Source of the DNA: a virus
Virus record (IMG/VR): IMGVR_UViG_3300036770_005654
Coordinates: 1-64,000 of that record
Length of the DNA stretch: 64,000 nt
Direction: 5' to 3' (one strand)
Made by a program: the position numbers and the translations under genes. The notes under the pieces are model-generated. The model saw only the letters and a program-made list of their open reading frames with translations. It ran no database searches and was not told where the DNA came from. Below, piece by piece: positions 14,254 through 24,200 of the stretch. Numbering within the stretch: the stretch's first letter is position 1; the number at the start of each line of letters is the position of its first letter.

Positions 14254-16101
14254 ATGCCTAGAGATACTCTAATACAAATTCGTAGAGGTACAGCGTCTTC
14301 TTGGACATCATCAAATAATAACTTAGGGTCGGTTTTATCAGCCGGAGAACTTGGTTACGAAACAGATACAGGCAGAATAAAAATAGGCGATGGCAGTACC
14401 ATATGGAATAATCTACCATATTCTTTTATCAGATATAATGATATAGTATCCGGTAGCGGGATAGGATTAGAGGATCTTACCAATGCTAGTGGTCAGGTCA
14501 CGGGAGTCAGAGTATATAATAAGATTCTTGCTGGTGCAAATATAACATTAACAGCTAGTGATGGATCCATAACCATAGCAGGATCATCTCCTGTTACATT
14601 ATCATCTGGTACCGGTATACATATAGTTAAAACTGGAGATGATTATAATATTAATGTTAGTGGACTAACATCTAGTTTAATCAATGACTTTAATAGTGCT
14701 GTTGACGCCAGGATAACAGCAGCTTCTATAGACGAAGAACAAATTCAAGATATTTTAGGTAGTGGAAATCATACTAGTACCGGATTTTTAAGAAATGGTA
14801 GCGGATTAGCATGGACTTATGATGATGCGGGAAATACTCTAAGTATAGGTGTTACAGGAATACCCTCTTCGTTAATTAATGATTTTGCTAATGCGGTTAG
14901 TGATCAGGTTGATACTACCCTCGCTGCTGGTACCGGAGTTATACTAAATTATGATAACGGAACAAATACCTTAACAATACATACTAGTGGTTATTCATAT
15001 CTAGGACATACTCATACGTGGAGTGATGTTACGGACGCTAGTGCAACTGTTTCGTTAAACGAATTAGCATATCTATCCGGTGTTAGTGCTGGTTCTGCTA
15101 GTTCCAATCGAGCTGTTGTATTAGATAGTAATAAAGATATTAGTGGAATTGGTAGTATAGTCACAACCGGTAATATTACCGTTGGTGGAGACTTAGTCGT
15201 TAATGGAACAACAACTACAGTAAATAGTACTATTGTTGATATTGGTGATAATATTATAAGAGTAAATGCATCTGGTTATGCTGGAGATCAATACTTAGCA
15301 GGATTAGAAGTAAATGATCTTGGTCTTAATCAAGTAGTTGCTCAGGCTGTTTATGATAGAATGACATTAACATGGAAACTATTTGGAGGAAATGTTTACA
15401 CCAGTGGTGATTTTATTAGTAACAGTCTACAAGTAACATCCACAGGCTTGGTTACTAATCTAAATGCTGATTTATTAGATGGACAAGATGGTAGTTATTA
15501 TAGAAATTTTGCTAATTTAAGTGGTTTACCCAGTCCAATCTTAACTGGTATTTTAACAGGAGATGTTACCGGTACAGGTAACGTTACTTTCACAGAACTT
15601 GGTAATGGTATTCTAAGTATAAATGCTACAGTAGCTCCAAATAGTGTCGTATTAGGTACAGATACTACGGGCCAGTATGCTAGCACAGTTAGTGTAGTTG
15701 GCACCGGATTGTCCGCTACGGCTGCTAATGTAGACGATGGTACATCGTATACAATCACCAGTAATGCAACACCTGATAATATAACAGGAACTATTGTTGC
15801 TAGAGATAGTAGTGGAGATTTTAATGCTGGACTAATAACAGCTACTGGTTTTAGTGGTAATGGAGCAAGTATTACTAATTTAAATGCTAGTAATATTAAT
15901 GCTGGAACAATTGGAGTCTCATATTTACCAACTAATATTCCAGTTACTAATCTGACTAATAGTGGAGTTACAATAGGTAGTACTACTATTAATTTGGGCG
16001 AAACCAAAACTGCTTTTGCTGGATTAACAGCTTTAAGCGGAGTGAGTACTGGTAGTCCTTTAGTATTAACATACGCCCATATCGATGGCGGATCTCCATA
16101 A
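14254..16101 (+). CDS. Tail fibre protein with Mtd-like N-terminus
   Basis: A 615-residue fibre protein. Residues 5-55 carry the widespread tail-fibre N-terminal motif (LIQIRRGTASSW, SAGELGYETDTGRIKIGDG) seen in major-tropism-determinant-like proteins. The remainder is low-complexity beta repeat (TGVxxSLINDF, TWSDVTDASATVSLNELAYLSG) with the fibre motif NADLLDGQDGSYYR near 410 and a Ser/Thr/Gly-rich trimerising pattern to the end. Such proteins are shafts of receptor-binding fibres. A strong AGGGG site precedes the ATG. It forms a run with the two following fibre genes; the 16167 gene shares the same N-terminal motif. Confidence 0.85.
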   Translation: MPRDTLIQIRRGTASSWTSSNNNLGSVLSAGELGYETDTGRIKIGDGSTIWNNLPYSFIRYNDIVSGSGIGLEDLTNASGQVTGVRVYNKILAGANITLTASDGSITIAGSSPVTLSSGTGIHIVKTGDDYNINVSGLTSSLINDFNSAVDARITAASIDEEQIQDILGSGNHTSTGFLRNGSGLAWTYDDAGNTLSIGVTGIPSSLINDFANAVSDQVDTTLAAGTGVILNYDNGTNTLTIHTSGYSYLGHTHTWSDVTDASATVSLNELAYLSGVSAGSASSNRAVVLDSNKDISGIGSIVTTGNITVGGDLVVNGTTTTVNSTIVDIGDNIIRVNASGYAGDQYLAGLEVNDLGLNQVVAQAVYDRMTLTWKLFGGNVYTSGDFISNSLQVTSTGLVTNLNADLLDGQDGSYYRNFANLSGLPSPILTGILTGDVTGTGNVTFTELGNGILSINATVAPNSVVLGTDTTGQYASTVSVVGTGLSATAANVDDGTSYTITSNATPDNITGTIVARDSSGDFNAGLITATGFSGNGASITNLNASNINAGTIGVSYLPTNIPVTNLTNSGVTIGSTTINLGETKTAFAGLTALSGVSTGSPLVLTYAHIDGGSP

Positions 16102-16166
16102 TTTTACTGGATATTATCATAGTATTCTCTATAATAAAAGGTAAAACTTAATGATATAGGACAACA

Positions 16167-17948
16167 ATGCCAATCAATAATTTAATACAATTTCGCAAAG
16201 GAAATAGTTCAGATTGGCTATCCACTAATCCTATATTAGCAAGCGGCGAACCAGGATATGATTCTACCAATAATATATTAAAAATTGGTGATGGAATTAC
16301 AACCTGGTCATTATTGTCTCAAATATCCTCTTCTGATATTTATGTTTATGCTAAGAACGCTACTGGTGGACCGTTAACCAAAGGACAAGCAGTTTATATC
16401 AGTGGTGCCCAAGGAGATCATCCGGTTTTAGCTCTAGCTTCTGCCGCATCTGAAACTTCTTCTAGTAAAACATTAGGATTATTAAAACAAAACTTAGACA
16501 ACAATGAATTTGGATACGTAGTTACAGAGGGTGTACTTAACGGATTAAATACAGATAGTGCAGGATCTGCTGGAGATAGTGTCTGGCTTTCTCCGTCAAC
16601 GCCGGGTGGATTAGTTTATGGATTAACCAATAAACCGTATGCGCCCAATCATATGGTATTTATTGGTTATGTGTTAAGAAAAAATAGTAATAATGGTAGT
16701 ATTTATATTAAAGTTCAAAATGGTTATGAACTAGAAGAATTACATAATGTTGCTGTTACCGGAGTTTCAAACGGTCAATTTTTACAATATAATAGCTCTA
16801 GTGGACTATGGGTTGGTAGTTCTAGTGGTAATTTTTCTACATTATCTATTAATGGAACTGGCGTTAGCATTAATGGACATACTCATACGGTTTCACAAAT
16901 TACAGATTTCAATAGTGGTGTTAGCGGCTTATTGCCAGTTAAAAATATAGTGGCTGGAACAGGAATTTTCTTATCTTCTTCTGATGGATCTTTTACCATC
17001 AATGCTACCGGCGTAACTGGAGGGTCCAGTTTAAATACAGAAGATGTAATGGATATTATTGGTACGGGCATTATTGGAGGTACAGGAATAAGCGTTAGCT
17101 ATGATGATACTAATGGCAGTGTTAGCGTTAATCTCTACGCTTCTGCGATAACGGGCTATGAAATACTATCAACAACCAAAGATACATTTAGCGTTAGTCC
17201 AAATTATTTAGTTGGTAATTTATCAGTATATTATAATGGTTTTAAATTATTATATGGTGAAGATTATACTGCGACTGATGGATCAACTTTTGTATTATCT
17301 AATCCCGGATCGTCTGGTGATGTTGTAGAGTGGGCAGGTTTGGGCGGTCCTGCTCAGTATGCATCGTTAACTCATTCTCATGGTAATATAACCAATAGTG
17401 GATCTTTAGGATCAACGAGCGGACTAGTTTTAGTAACAAAATCTGGCGGGGCCATAGATGTTGGATCTGGTTTGTATTATGATTCTAATAAATTAGGAAT
17501 TGGTACTAATAGTTTAAGTGGAGTTTTATCATTAAGCAATGGTTATTTTAATAGTGACGGCGATTCTAAGCAGACTTTATTAACTTTGCGTAATACCACT
17601 TCCAATGATTCTACAACAACATTGTATACTGACGGATCTTCCAGCAAACTAGTATTACCAGTTAGCGGAGTTTGGAACTTTAATATTAATTTGACCTGTT
17701 TGAGTATATCTAACAGTGGTGCTGCTGGATGGAATTTTAGAGGGTGTATTAAAAGAAATAGTAGCACTACAGCTCTAGTTGGATCAATTATAGAAGAAAA
17801 CTTTATTGATAGTAGTCTTAATGGAGTAGCAGCAACCGTTGTAGCTAACACCGGAACATCTAGTTTAGATATTAATGTTAATGGATTGGTTAGTAATAAT
17901 ATTCGTTGGACAGCAGCAACTAATTTAGTTCAAACTTATTATGGTTAA
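16167..17948 (+). CDS. Tail fibre protein with Mtd-like N-terminus
   Basis: A 593-residue fibre paralogous at its N-terminus to the previous gene (LIQFRKGNSSDW, ASGEPGYDSTNNILKIGDG, residues 6-47). Residues 55-190 form a second beta domain common in phage fibres (VYAKNATGGPLTKGQAVYISGA, GLLKQNLDNNEFGYVVTEGVL). The middle carries NINATGVTGG-like repeats. The last 130 residues (LYTDGSSSKLVLPVSGVWNF ... AATNLVQTYYG) look like a C1q/TNF-like or similar jelly-roll tip. AGGA lies 7 nt before the ATG. Likely a receptor-binding fibre. Confidence 0.82.
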   Translation: MPINNLIQFRKGNSSDWLSTNPILASGEPGYDSTNNILKIGDGITTWSLLSQISSSDIYVYAKNATGGPLTKGQAVYISGAQGDHPVLALASAASETSSSKTLGLLKQNLDNNEFGYVVTEGVLNGLNTDSAGSAGDSVWLSPSTPGGLVYGLTNKPYAPNHMVFIGYVLRKNSNNGSIYIKVQNGYELEELHNVAVTGVSNGQFLQYNSSSGLWVGSSSGNFSTLSINGTGVSINGHTHTVSQITDFNSGVSGLLPVKNIVAGTGIFLSSSDGSFTINATGVTGGSSLNTEDVMDIIGTGIIGGTGISVSYDDTNGSVSVNLYASAITGYEILSTTKDTFSVSPNYLVGNLSVYYNGFKLLYGEDYTATDGSTFVLSNPGSSGDVVEWAGLGGPAQYASLTHSHGNITNSGSLGSTSGLVLVTKSGGAIDVGSGLYYDSNKLGIGTNSLSGVLSLSNGYFNSDGDSKQTLLTLRNTTSNDSTTTLYTDGSSSKLVLPVSGVWNFNINLTCLSISNSGAAGWNFRGCIKRNSSTTALVGSIIEENFIDSSLNGVAATVVANTGTSSLDINVNGLVSNNIRWTAATNLVQTYYG

Positions 17949-17953
17949 TTATT

Positions 17954-20758
17954 ATGAGTATTAATTTTAACGATCATGATATTACTACTAGTGGAATTAT
18001 AACAGCAGCTAGTGGATATTTTACTACCTTAACTATTAATAATAGTAATTTTAATAGTAGTGTTAGTGGATTGCTTCCTACCATAAGTAATAGTGGAGAT
18101 AACAGAATATTAACCAGCACCGGCTCGACGGTTGGAATTAATGCTGAGAGTTATTTAACTTTTTCTGATGGTGTTTTAGACGTTGGTAGCACCGGTAATG
18201 CAATACCTTCACAAATTAACCTATATAATAGTGATTCTAACGATACTGTTGTAAGTTTAAGATTATTTGATACAAATAATAATTTAATGGTTTCTATTGG
18301 TTCAAACGATGACTCCGAATCTAATGATATCACTAGCTCTATTTATCCATTAAATATTACTTCATCTGAAACTTTTACTCTATTCACTAGTAAGAATTTA
18401 GATATTTATGCTACAAGTGGAACCACATTAACTGGTGGAAATTTACGAATAGCTAATCAAACAGCCAGTACCATCGCAAGTTTTGATAGTAATAAAAATG
18501 TTGTTTCTCTTAATACTAGTACTTATCCTAGTCTTACAGAATTGAGTTATGTTAAGGGTGTAACAAGCGCTATTCAAACTCAAATTGACTCTAAAGCAGC
18601 TATTAGTACAACCATTACCGCAGGAAGCGGATTAGCCGGTGGTGGAAGTCTTGCGGCGAATAGAACAATAGATATAGGTCAGGGCGATGGAATAAGTGTT
18701 AGTGCTGATAGCATAGCTGTTGATAGTACTGTTATAAGAACAACCGGTGTTCAAACAATGAGTGGCGCTAAAACATTTACCGCCGCTACAGTTTTCTCAA
18801 CTGGCGTTACAATTAGTTCTAGCGGCACAAATGTTCCACTTACTATTACTAATGATGGCACAGGTAATAGTTTTGTTGTTAATGATGTTACTGGTGATAC
18901 TTCTCCGTTCGTTATTGATAGTTCTGGAAATGTTGGAATTAGTACTAATCCATCTTATCGCTTGCATGTTGCTGGTGGCGGTGATCCATTATTAGTTTTA
19001 AATGCTGATAATAGTCAGACATGTGCTATGTGGTATCAGATTAATGGCAGTAATAAATGGTTTACATACGCTAGAACCACCGATAGTGCTTATTGTATCG
19101 GAAGTCCATCGGCTAATCCTGCAATAACTGTATCATCTACTGGGCGAGTTGGAATTGGTGTCACACCAGCATCTGCTGGTTCGTCTGCCCTACAAGTCAG
19201 AGGCGATCTTGATATATTTGGTAATGGTAGCGACAGATCAATCACATATAATATGGGCGTTGGAGATGATGGTATCACAGGATGGTATAGATCAAAAATC
19301 GCATTTATTCCATCCAGCGATACAAATAAAGTATCTCAACATATTGCATTCTTTAATAAAGATGGTGATCTTGGAGCATCGACGCTTACTGAGAGAATGC
19401 GGATTACTACTGATGGAAATGTTGGAATAGGAACAAGTTCAGTCAGTAGCGGATTTAAAGTTGATATTAGAGGTCGTATATTATCCTATACAACAGCTAG
19501 TGATGGACTGATAACAACCCAAGGTTTACAAACAACAAGTGGTGGTACCGGCAAAGCTGCTATTCAAATTGATGTTAATGGAAAAGGTGGCTTTGCATGG
19601 CAAAACGATGCTTCAAGTGGTACAAGATCTCTAAAATTAATAGAAAATGCTGGTTATGGAGCTAGTGAAACCACATTATGGACAGTACAAAGTGGTGGTA
19701 ATACTGGACTCGGAGCATCTCCCTCTAATGATTATAAATTAGTTATTGGCGGCGGAACAAGAACAGATTCATATACTACAAATCCATCTTTAGTAGCTAT
19801 AAAAGATTTTACCAATACCAATACTGGAGATAATCTATCAAGCGCCACATATAGTTATGCTACAACTAATGGTAATTATGCTATCAGAAATGTAGCTATA
19901 AATACATATTTTAAGATTAATTCTGGAATAACAAATAGTGGTAGTAGTGTTGGTATAGCTAATAATAATCTACGTAATTATGCATTAACTAATGATATTG
20001 GCACATTAAGTGCATTATATGGTATATATAATCAATATGGTCATTATAATACTTCTGCTGTTTCGCCAGTAACCACAACAGCAATTGGAATACAACATAT
20101 ACTATGGAGAGCTACCGGAACAATAACAAATGCTTTTGATATTTATTGTAGCGATGCTAGTTCTGGTGCTACAGTTACTAACAGATGGGGTATATATGTA
20201 GAACATACTGGTAAAAATTATTTTGGTGGTAATACTGGCGTTGGGGTATCGCCAACATATCGTTTTGAGGTAAGAGGATCTGGAGCTACTAGTTCAACAG
20301 TTTCTTTTTATGTTTCGAATAGTAGTGGAGCAGCTCTTTTATATACCAGAGATGATGGGGCCATAAATACTGGTACAGCAGCGGTTTCTCCATACAATAA
20401 TACCACCGCCACTGCTGCTAATATGGTGGTTGGTAGTGATGGATTTTTATATAGATCAACATCATCATTAAGATATAAAACCGATGTAAATGATGCAACT
20501 CATGGACTAAATGAAGTTTTACAATTAAAAAGCGTAACATTTAAAAGCTATAATGATGGCAATACAATATTTGGTGGTTTAATTGCCGAAGAAGTAGATA
20601 AAATAGGATTAACAGAGTTTGTACAATACGATAATGAAAATAGACCAGATTCTATACATTATGGTAATATGGTTTCCCTTTTAATTAAAGCTATACAAGA
20701 ACAACAAATTATGATTAATAACTTAAAAGACCGTTTATCCATACTAGAAGGAAATTAA
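17954..20758 (+). CDS. Tail fibre with C-terminal intramolecular chaperone (peptidase S74)
   Basis: A 934-residue fibre. Long Ser/Thr/Asn/Gly beta repeats (many copies of a VGIGTxxxxxxLxV-type motif, such as VGIGVTPASAGSSALQV and VGIGTSSVSSG) lead to a C-terminal chaperone domain in the last 105 residues: SSLRYKTDVNDATHGL, FGGLIAEEVDKIGL, IHYGNMVSLLIKAIQEQQ and a final coiled coil. The Ser-Lys pair expected for self-cleavage is in SSLRYK. This domain trimerises fibres and then cuts itself off. There is no clear ribosome binding site; the start lies 5 bp after the previous stop, so coupled translation is likely. Confidence 0.88.
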   Translation: MSINFNDHDITTSGIITAASGYFTTLTINNSNFNSSVSGLLPTISNSGDNRILTSTGSTVGINAESYLTFSDGVLDVGSTGNAIPSQINLYNSDSNDTVVSLRLFDTNNNLMVSIGSNDDSESNDITSSIYPLNITSSETFTLFTSKNLDIYATSGTTLTGGNLRIANQTASTIASFDSNKNVVSLNTSTYPSLTELSYVKGVTSAIQTQIDSKAAISTTITAGSGLAGGGSLAANRTIDIGQGDGISVSADSIAVDSTVIRTTGVQTMSGAKTFTAATVFSTGVTISSSGTNVPLTITNDGTGNSFVVNDVTGDTSPFVIDSSGNVGISTNPSYRLHVAGGGDPLLVLNADNSQTCAMWYQINGSNKWFTYARTTDSAYCIGSPSANPAITVSSTGRVGIGVTPASAGSSALQVRGDLDIFGNGSDRSITYNMGVGDDGITGWYRSKIAFIPSSDTNKVSQHIAFFNKDGDLGASTLTERMRITTDGNVGIGTSSVSSGFKVDIRGRILSYTTASDGLITTQGLQTTSGGTGKAAIQIDVNGKGGFAWQNDASSGTRSLKLIENAGYGASETTLWTVQSGGNTGLGASPSNDYKLVIGGGTRTDSYTTNPSLVAIKDFTNTNTGDNLSSATYSYATTNGNYAIRNVAINTYFKINSGITNSGSSVGIANNNLRNYALTNDIGTLSALYGIYNQYGHYNTSAVSPVTTTAIGIQHILWRATGTITNAFDIYCSDASSGATVTNRWGIYVEHTGKNYFGGNTGVGVSPTYRFEVRGSGATSSTVSFYVSNSSGAALLYTRDDGAINTGTAAVSPYNNTTATAANMVVGSDGFLYRSTSSLRYKTDVNDATHGLNEVLQLKSVTFKSYNDGNTIFGGLIAEEVDKIGLTEFVQYDNENRPDSIHYGNMVSLLIKAIQEQQIMINNLKDRLSILEGN

Positions 20759-20759
20759 T

Positions 20760-21083
20760 ATGTTACCAGTTTTAAGCCCAGCAATAGTATCAACAGTTCC
20801 AGCAAAAACATATGATAAATTATGGGTTGAAGAAATAATTATTAGTGCGGGAACTTTGGGCGGTGAGGCTACTGCTAGAGTTCGTTTGAAAAAATTTGGA
20901 GTTTTTGATGGTGTGGCCGAATATATGCCGGGAGATAACGGAACTTGGTTAGTTATTGATAATTTATTAAGTAAAAGTGCAGAAGATAGTGACCTTGCAA
21001 ATATAGTGCAATCATTACTATTATATATAGGAAAAGCTGGAGCAGAACAGGGTGTTATTGCTCCAATTAACAGTCCAGAATAA
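20760..21083 (+). CDS. Conserved-type small phage protein of unknown function
   Basis: A 107-residue protein, one base after the previous stop (TAATATG). It has a mixed alpha/beta pattern (YDKLWVEEIIISAG, ATARVRLKKFG, a C-terminal alanine-rich helix). Proteins of this kind are frequently encoded next to phage tail-fibre genes, but no function is known to me. The context suggests a fibre-associated or assembly role. Confidence 0.55.
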   Translation: MLPVLSPAIVSTVPAKTYDKLWVEEIIISAGTLGGEATARVRLKKFGVFDGVAEYMPGDNGTWLVIDNLLSKSAEDSDLANIVQSLLLYIGKAGAEQGVIAPINSPE

Positions 21084-21094
21084 GGGGAAGAATT

Positions 21095-21265
21095 ATGGAA
21101 TTAAATCAAGGTGATATTCAGAATCTAATGGTGGTTATTGATCTTGCTACTCAAAGGGGCGTTTTTAAGGCCCAAGATTTGGTGGCTATTGGTCAACTTT
21201 ATGAGAAACTAAATACTATTAATAAGAATTTAACAGAACAGAATAAAGATAAAACTACTAGTTAA
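21095..21265 (+). CDS. Small hypothetical helical protein (56 aa)
   Basis: ATG at 21095 with GGGGAAG 6-8 nt upstream; stop at 21263-21265. The product is MELNQGDIQNLMVVIDLATQ followed by a GVFKAQDLVAIGQLYEKLN helix pair and a polar tail. Small two-helix proteins of this pattern are common in phages between fibre genes. It fills the gap between 21083 and 21274, and the tight spacing supports it as a real gene. Function unknown. Confidence 0.65.
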   Translation: MELNQGDIQNLMVVIDLATQRGVFKAQDLVAIGQLYEKLNTINKNLTEQNKDKTTS

Positions 21266-21273
21266 GGATATCT

Positions 21274-24200
21274 ATGGTTAAAATATTAAATTATGCACAA
21301 AATATTACTAGAAGTAGTAATGATAATCTATTAATAAACGGTAATTTTGACGTTTGGCAAAGAGGATCTCCATTTTTTGCTGGTGGATTTACCGCAGACA
21401 GATGGTATATGATTAGTAACGGAGGCAATCAAGCTTCACGGTTAGCTGGTAATATTGGGTTAGACAACGCATCTAATTGTATAAGATTAAGAACATTATC
21501 TTCGGGATCGTATCCGGTTTTAAGTCAAACTATTGATAGTGATACTACAGTAGATATTAGAGGCAAAACTCTCACATTTAGTTTTTATGCTAAAAAACCT
21601 TCTGATAGCAATTGGAGTGGTCCGGTATATGGTAACGTATATTATAGTCCTAATTTTGATAACATAAGCAATGGTAAAATAGAGATTATAGATGCTAAAT
21701 TTAGTGGTTCCTTAACTTCTACCGATTCTTGGACACTGTTTAAAAATTCTTTTAGTGTTCCGTCCAATGCTTCTACTTTACTAGTAGAAATATATCCTAG
21801 TGGTGGATTAGATAATAATTCTATTATTGATATAGGTAGAGCTAAATTGGAAATTGGTAATGTTGTGAGTAATTTTAAGCCTATTACTTATAATGAAGAA
21901 TTAACTAAATGCAAAAGATTTTACCAAAAAGTTGATGCTACTCTTAAAGCTGGTACCGGAGCTGGTAAAAGTAGTAGAAAATTTGGAGTCAACATACCGT
22001 TACCTGTACCACCACGATCATCTAATCCAAAAATTAGTATATCTCAAAATAACAACATTTTAATAGATAGTTTTAGTGCAAGCATTACCCCAAACTCTTA
22101 TCTTAATCTTGTTGCTGACACGAAGAATCTTTACTCTGAACTAAATTTACAATTAATTGTTGATGATGAAATTGTTTATGGAAAAGAACCAGGAGTTATT
22201 ACTAGTGTTAATATTATAAGAGGTACTGGTAAAGTTGATTTAGACTGGAATGCCCCCACTAATAGTGATACTACTATAAGTTATGCTGTATTATATGGTA
22301 ATACTCCGAATAATATTATTAACATATCTACTTTTAGTGATTCATCAGGATCAATAACGGGTCTAACAGATAGTAGTCCCTATTACTTTAAATTATATAG
22401 CGTTAATTCCTACGGCCAATCACCACTGTCTAATATTTTTGAGGTTGCTCCGGCCTATAATGTTCCTTCTGGATTAACATCGTTAACAGGAGTTTGGGGA
22501 TTTGATACAACCTATCTGTCTTGGGATGGACCAAATAATAATGGAGGATCACCGGTAACAGGATATCGAATAGATCGATCAATGTATAGTAATTTTCCTG
22601 ATGTTGAGGATGTTCCAAATTATAATTCTACTTTTTATGTTTCTGGTTCGTTAAGAAACTTTAGTATTAGTAAGTTTAATCCTGAATTAACAACTACTGG
22701 TAATTATTATTTTAGAGTAGCAGCAATGAATTTGGCTGGTACTGGTACTCCATCGTCTTTCACACTAAGCAAAACAACACCGTCCGCTCCAACAGGATTA
22801 TCATCTCTTGTTGGTAATGCTGCTGTTACTCTTAATTATTTACCACCCAGTGGTAATGGCGGATTAATAATAGATCACGTTAGTGTTGAAAAAAGCTCAT
22901 CAAGTTCTTTCACCTCAACAACCGGCTCTTTGCATGTGGCCAACTATGAACCAATTACTCTTAGTGGACTAACAAATAGTGTTAATCACTATTTTAGAAT
23001 CAGAGCACACAATGCTTCCGGATACGGACCGTATTCATCAACAGTATTAGCTATGCCAAACAAACCTGTTACTGTTCCTAATGCCCCTCAAAGCATTAGT
23101 GCTTCATGGGTTGACGACGATACTGTTCAAGTATTAATGTCTGCCCCAACAGATGACGGCGGAACCCCCATAATTAATTATACGGTATACTCATCATCTG
23201 GATCAGGGTTTGCTACAAATTTAACAACTAGTATAACACAAAATAGTGTTCCTAATATAAGTTTTGATGTACCAATAACTGGTAATTATAATACATTTTA
23301 TTTTAGAGGTAAAGCCAATAATAGTGTTGGCTCTAGTTCGTATAGTCCTACTGGTTCGTTAGCTAAACAAAGTCCAAATGCTCCAACATTAACCAATATT
23401 TTACCAGGAGACGCATCTGCTACGCTATTATATTCTCAACCAATATCAAGAGGATCAGCAATAACTGGTTATCTTATTGATTATAGTACAAGTAGTAATT
23501 TCTCTTCTAGTACCACTACAACATCAACAACTCTTAGCAAAGTCATTACAGGATTAACTAACAATACTCTTTACTATAGTAGAGTAAGAGCGGCCAATAT
23601 TATTGGTACTGGTAATTATTCTAATACCATTAGTTTTATACCAGTAAGTCCTTACTCCGCACCCACCGCGCCAGCCAATGTCACCATAACAGAGTTGAAC
23701 TACGGTTCTGCCTCAAACTCTTTACCAGTAAATAAGTCAAGTTTTTATGGTTATGCACTATATGCTGGGTGGATATATTCGGTATTAATAGATAATTCTT
23801 ATCAAACTGCTAATTTTAATTACGGAAACATAGCATTTACTGGACAAGTTTATGGATCTAATCCATACATGAGTTTTTCTGATTTTAGACGAGCAGCTGT
23901 TCATGCTGGAGTATTTTCATCATTATCTTCTACTGGAATATTGTATATTTATGGTGGTATCACTAATGACTTTTTGGTTGGTTCTACTAAAAATAATATC
24001 TCTTCATTAAATTCATTATCAACAATATCTCTACAACAAACATTTAATATTATTGGAGCATCAACCAATACTGGATGTTATTATACTAAAGGAACATCTG
24101 CGGGAATAACCACCAACACCCACGCTCCGGCACTACACTGGTCTGGACCAGTTAATAATGGAGGATTGCCCATTACAGGTTATGAAATTCAATATGCTGC

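Noticed and set aside
15498-16007. 169-residue minus-strand ORF
   Set aside because: Antisense to a repetitive fibre gene; Val/Leu/Pro-rich reading is typical of a complement of Thr/Gly/Asn repeats.
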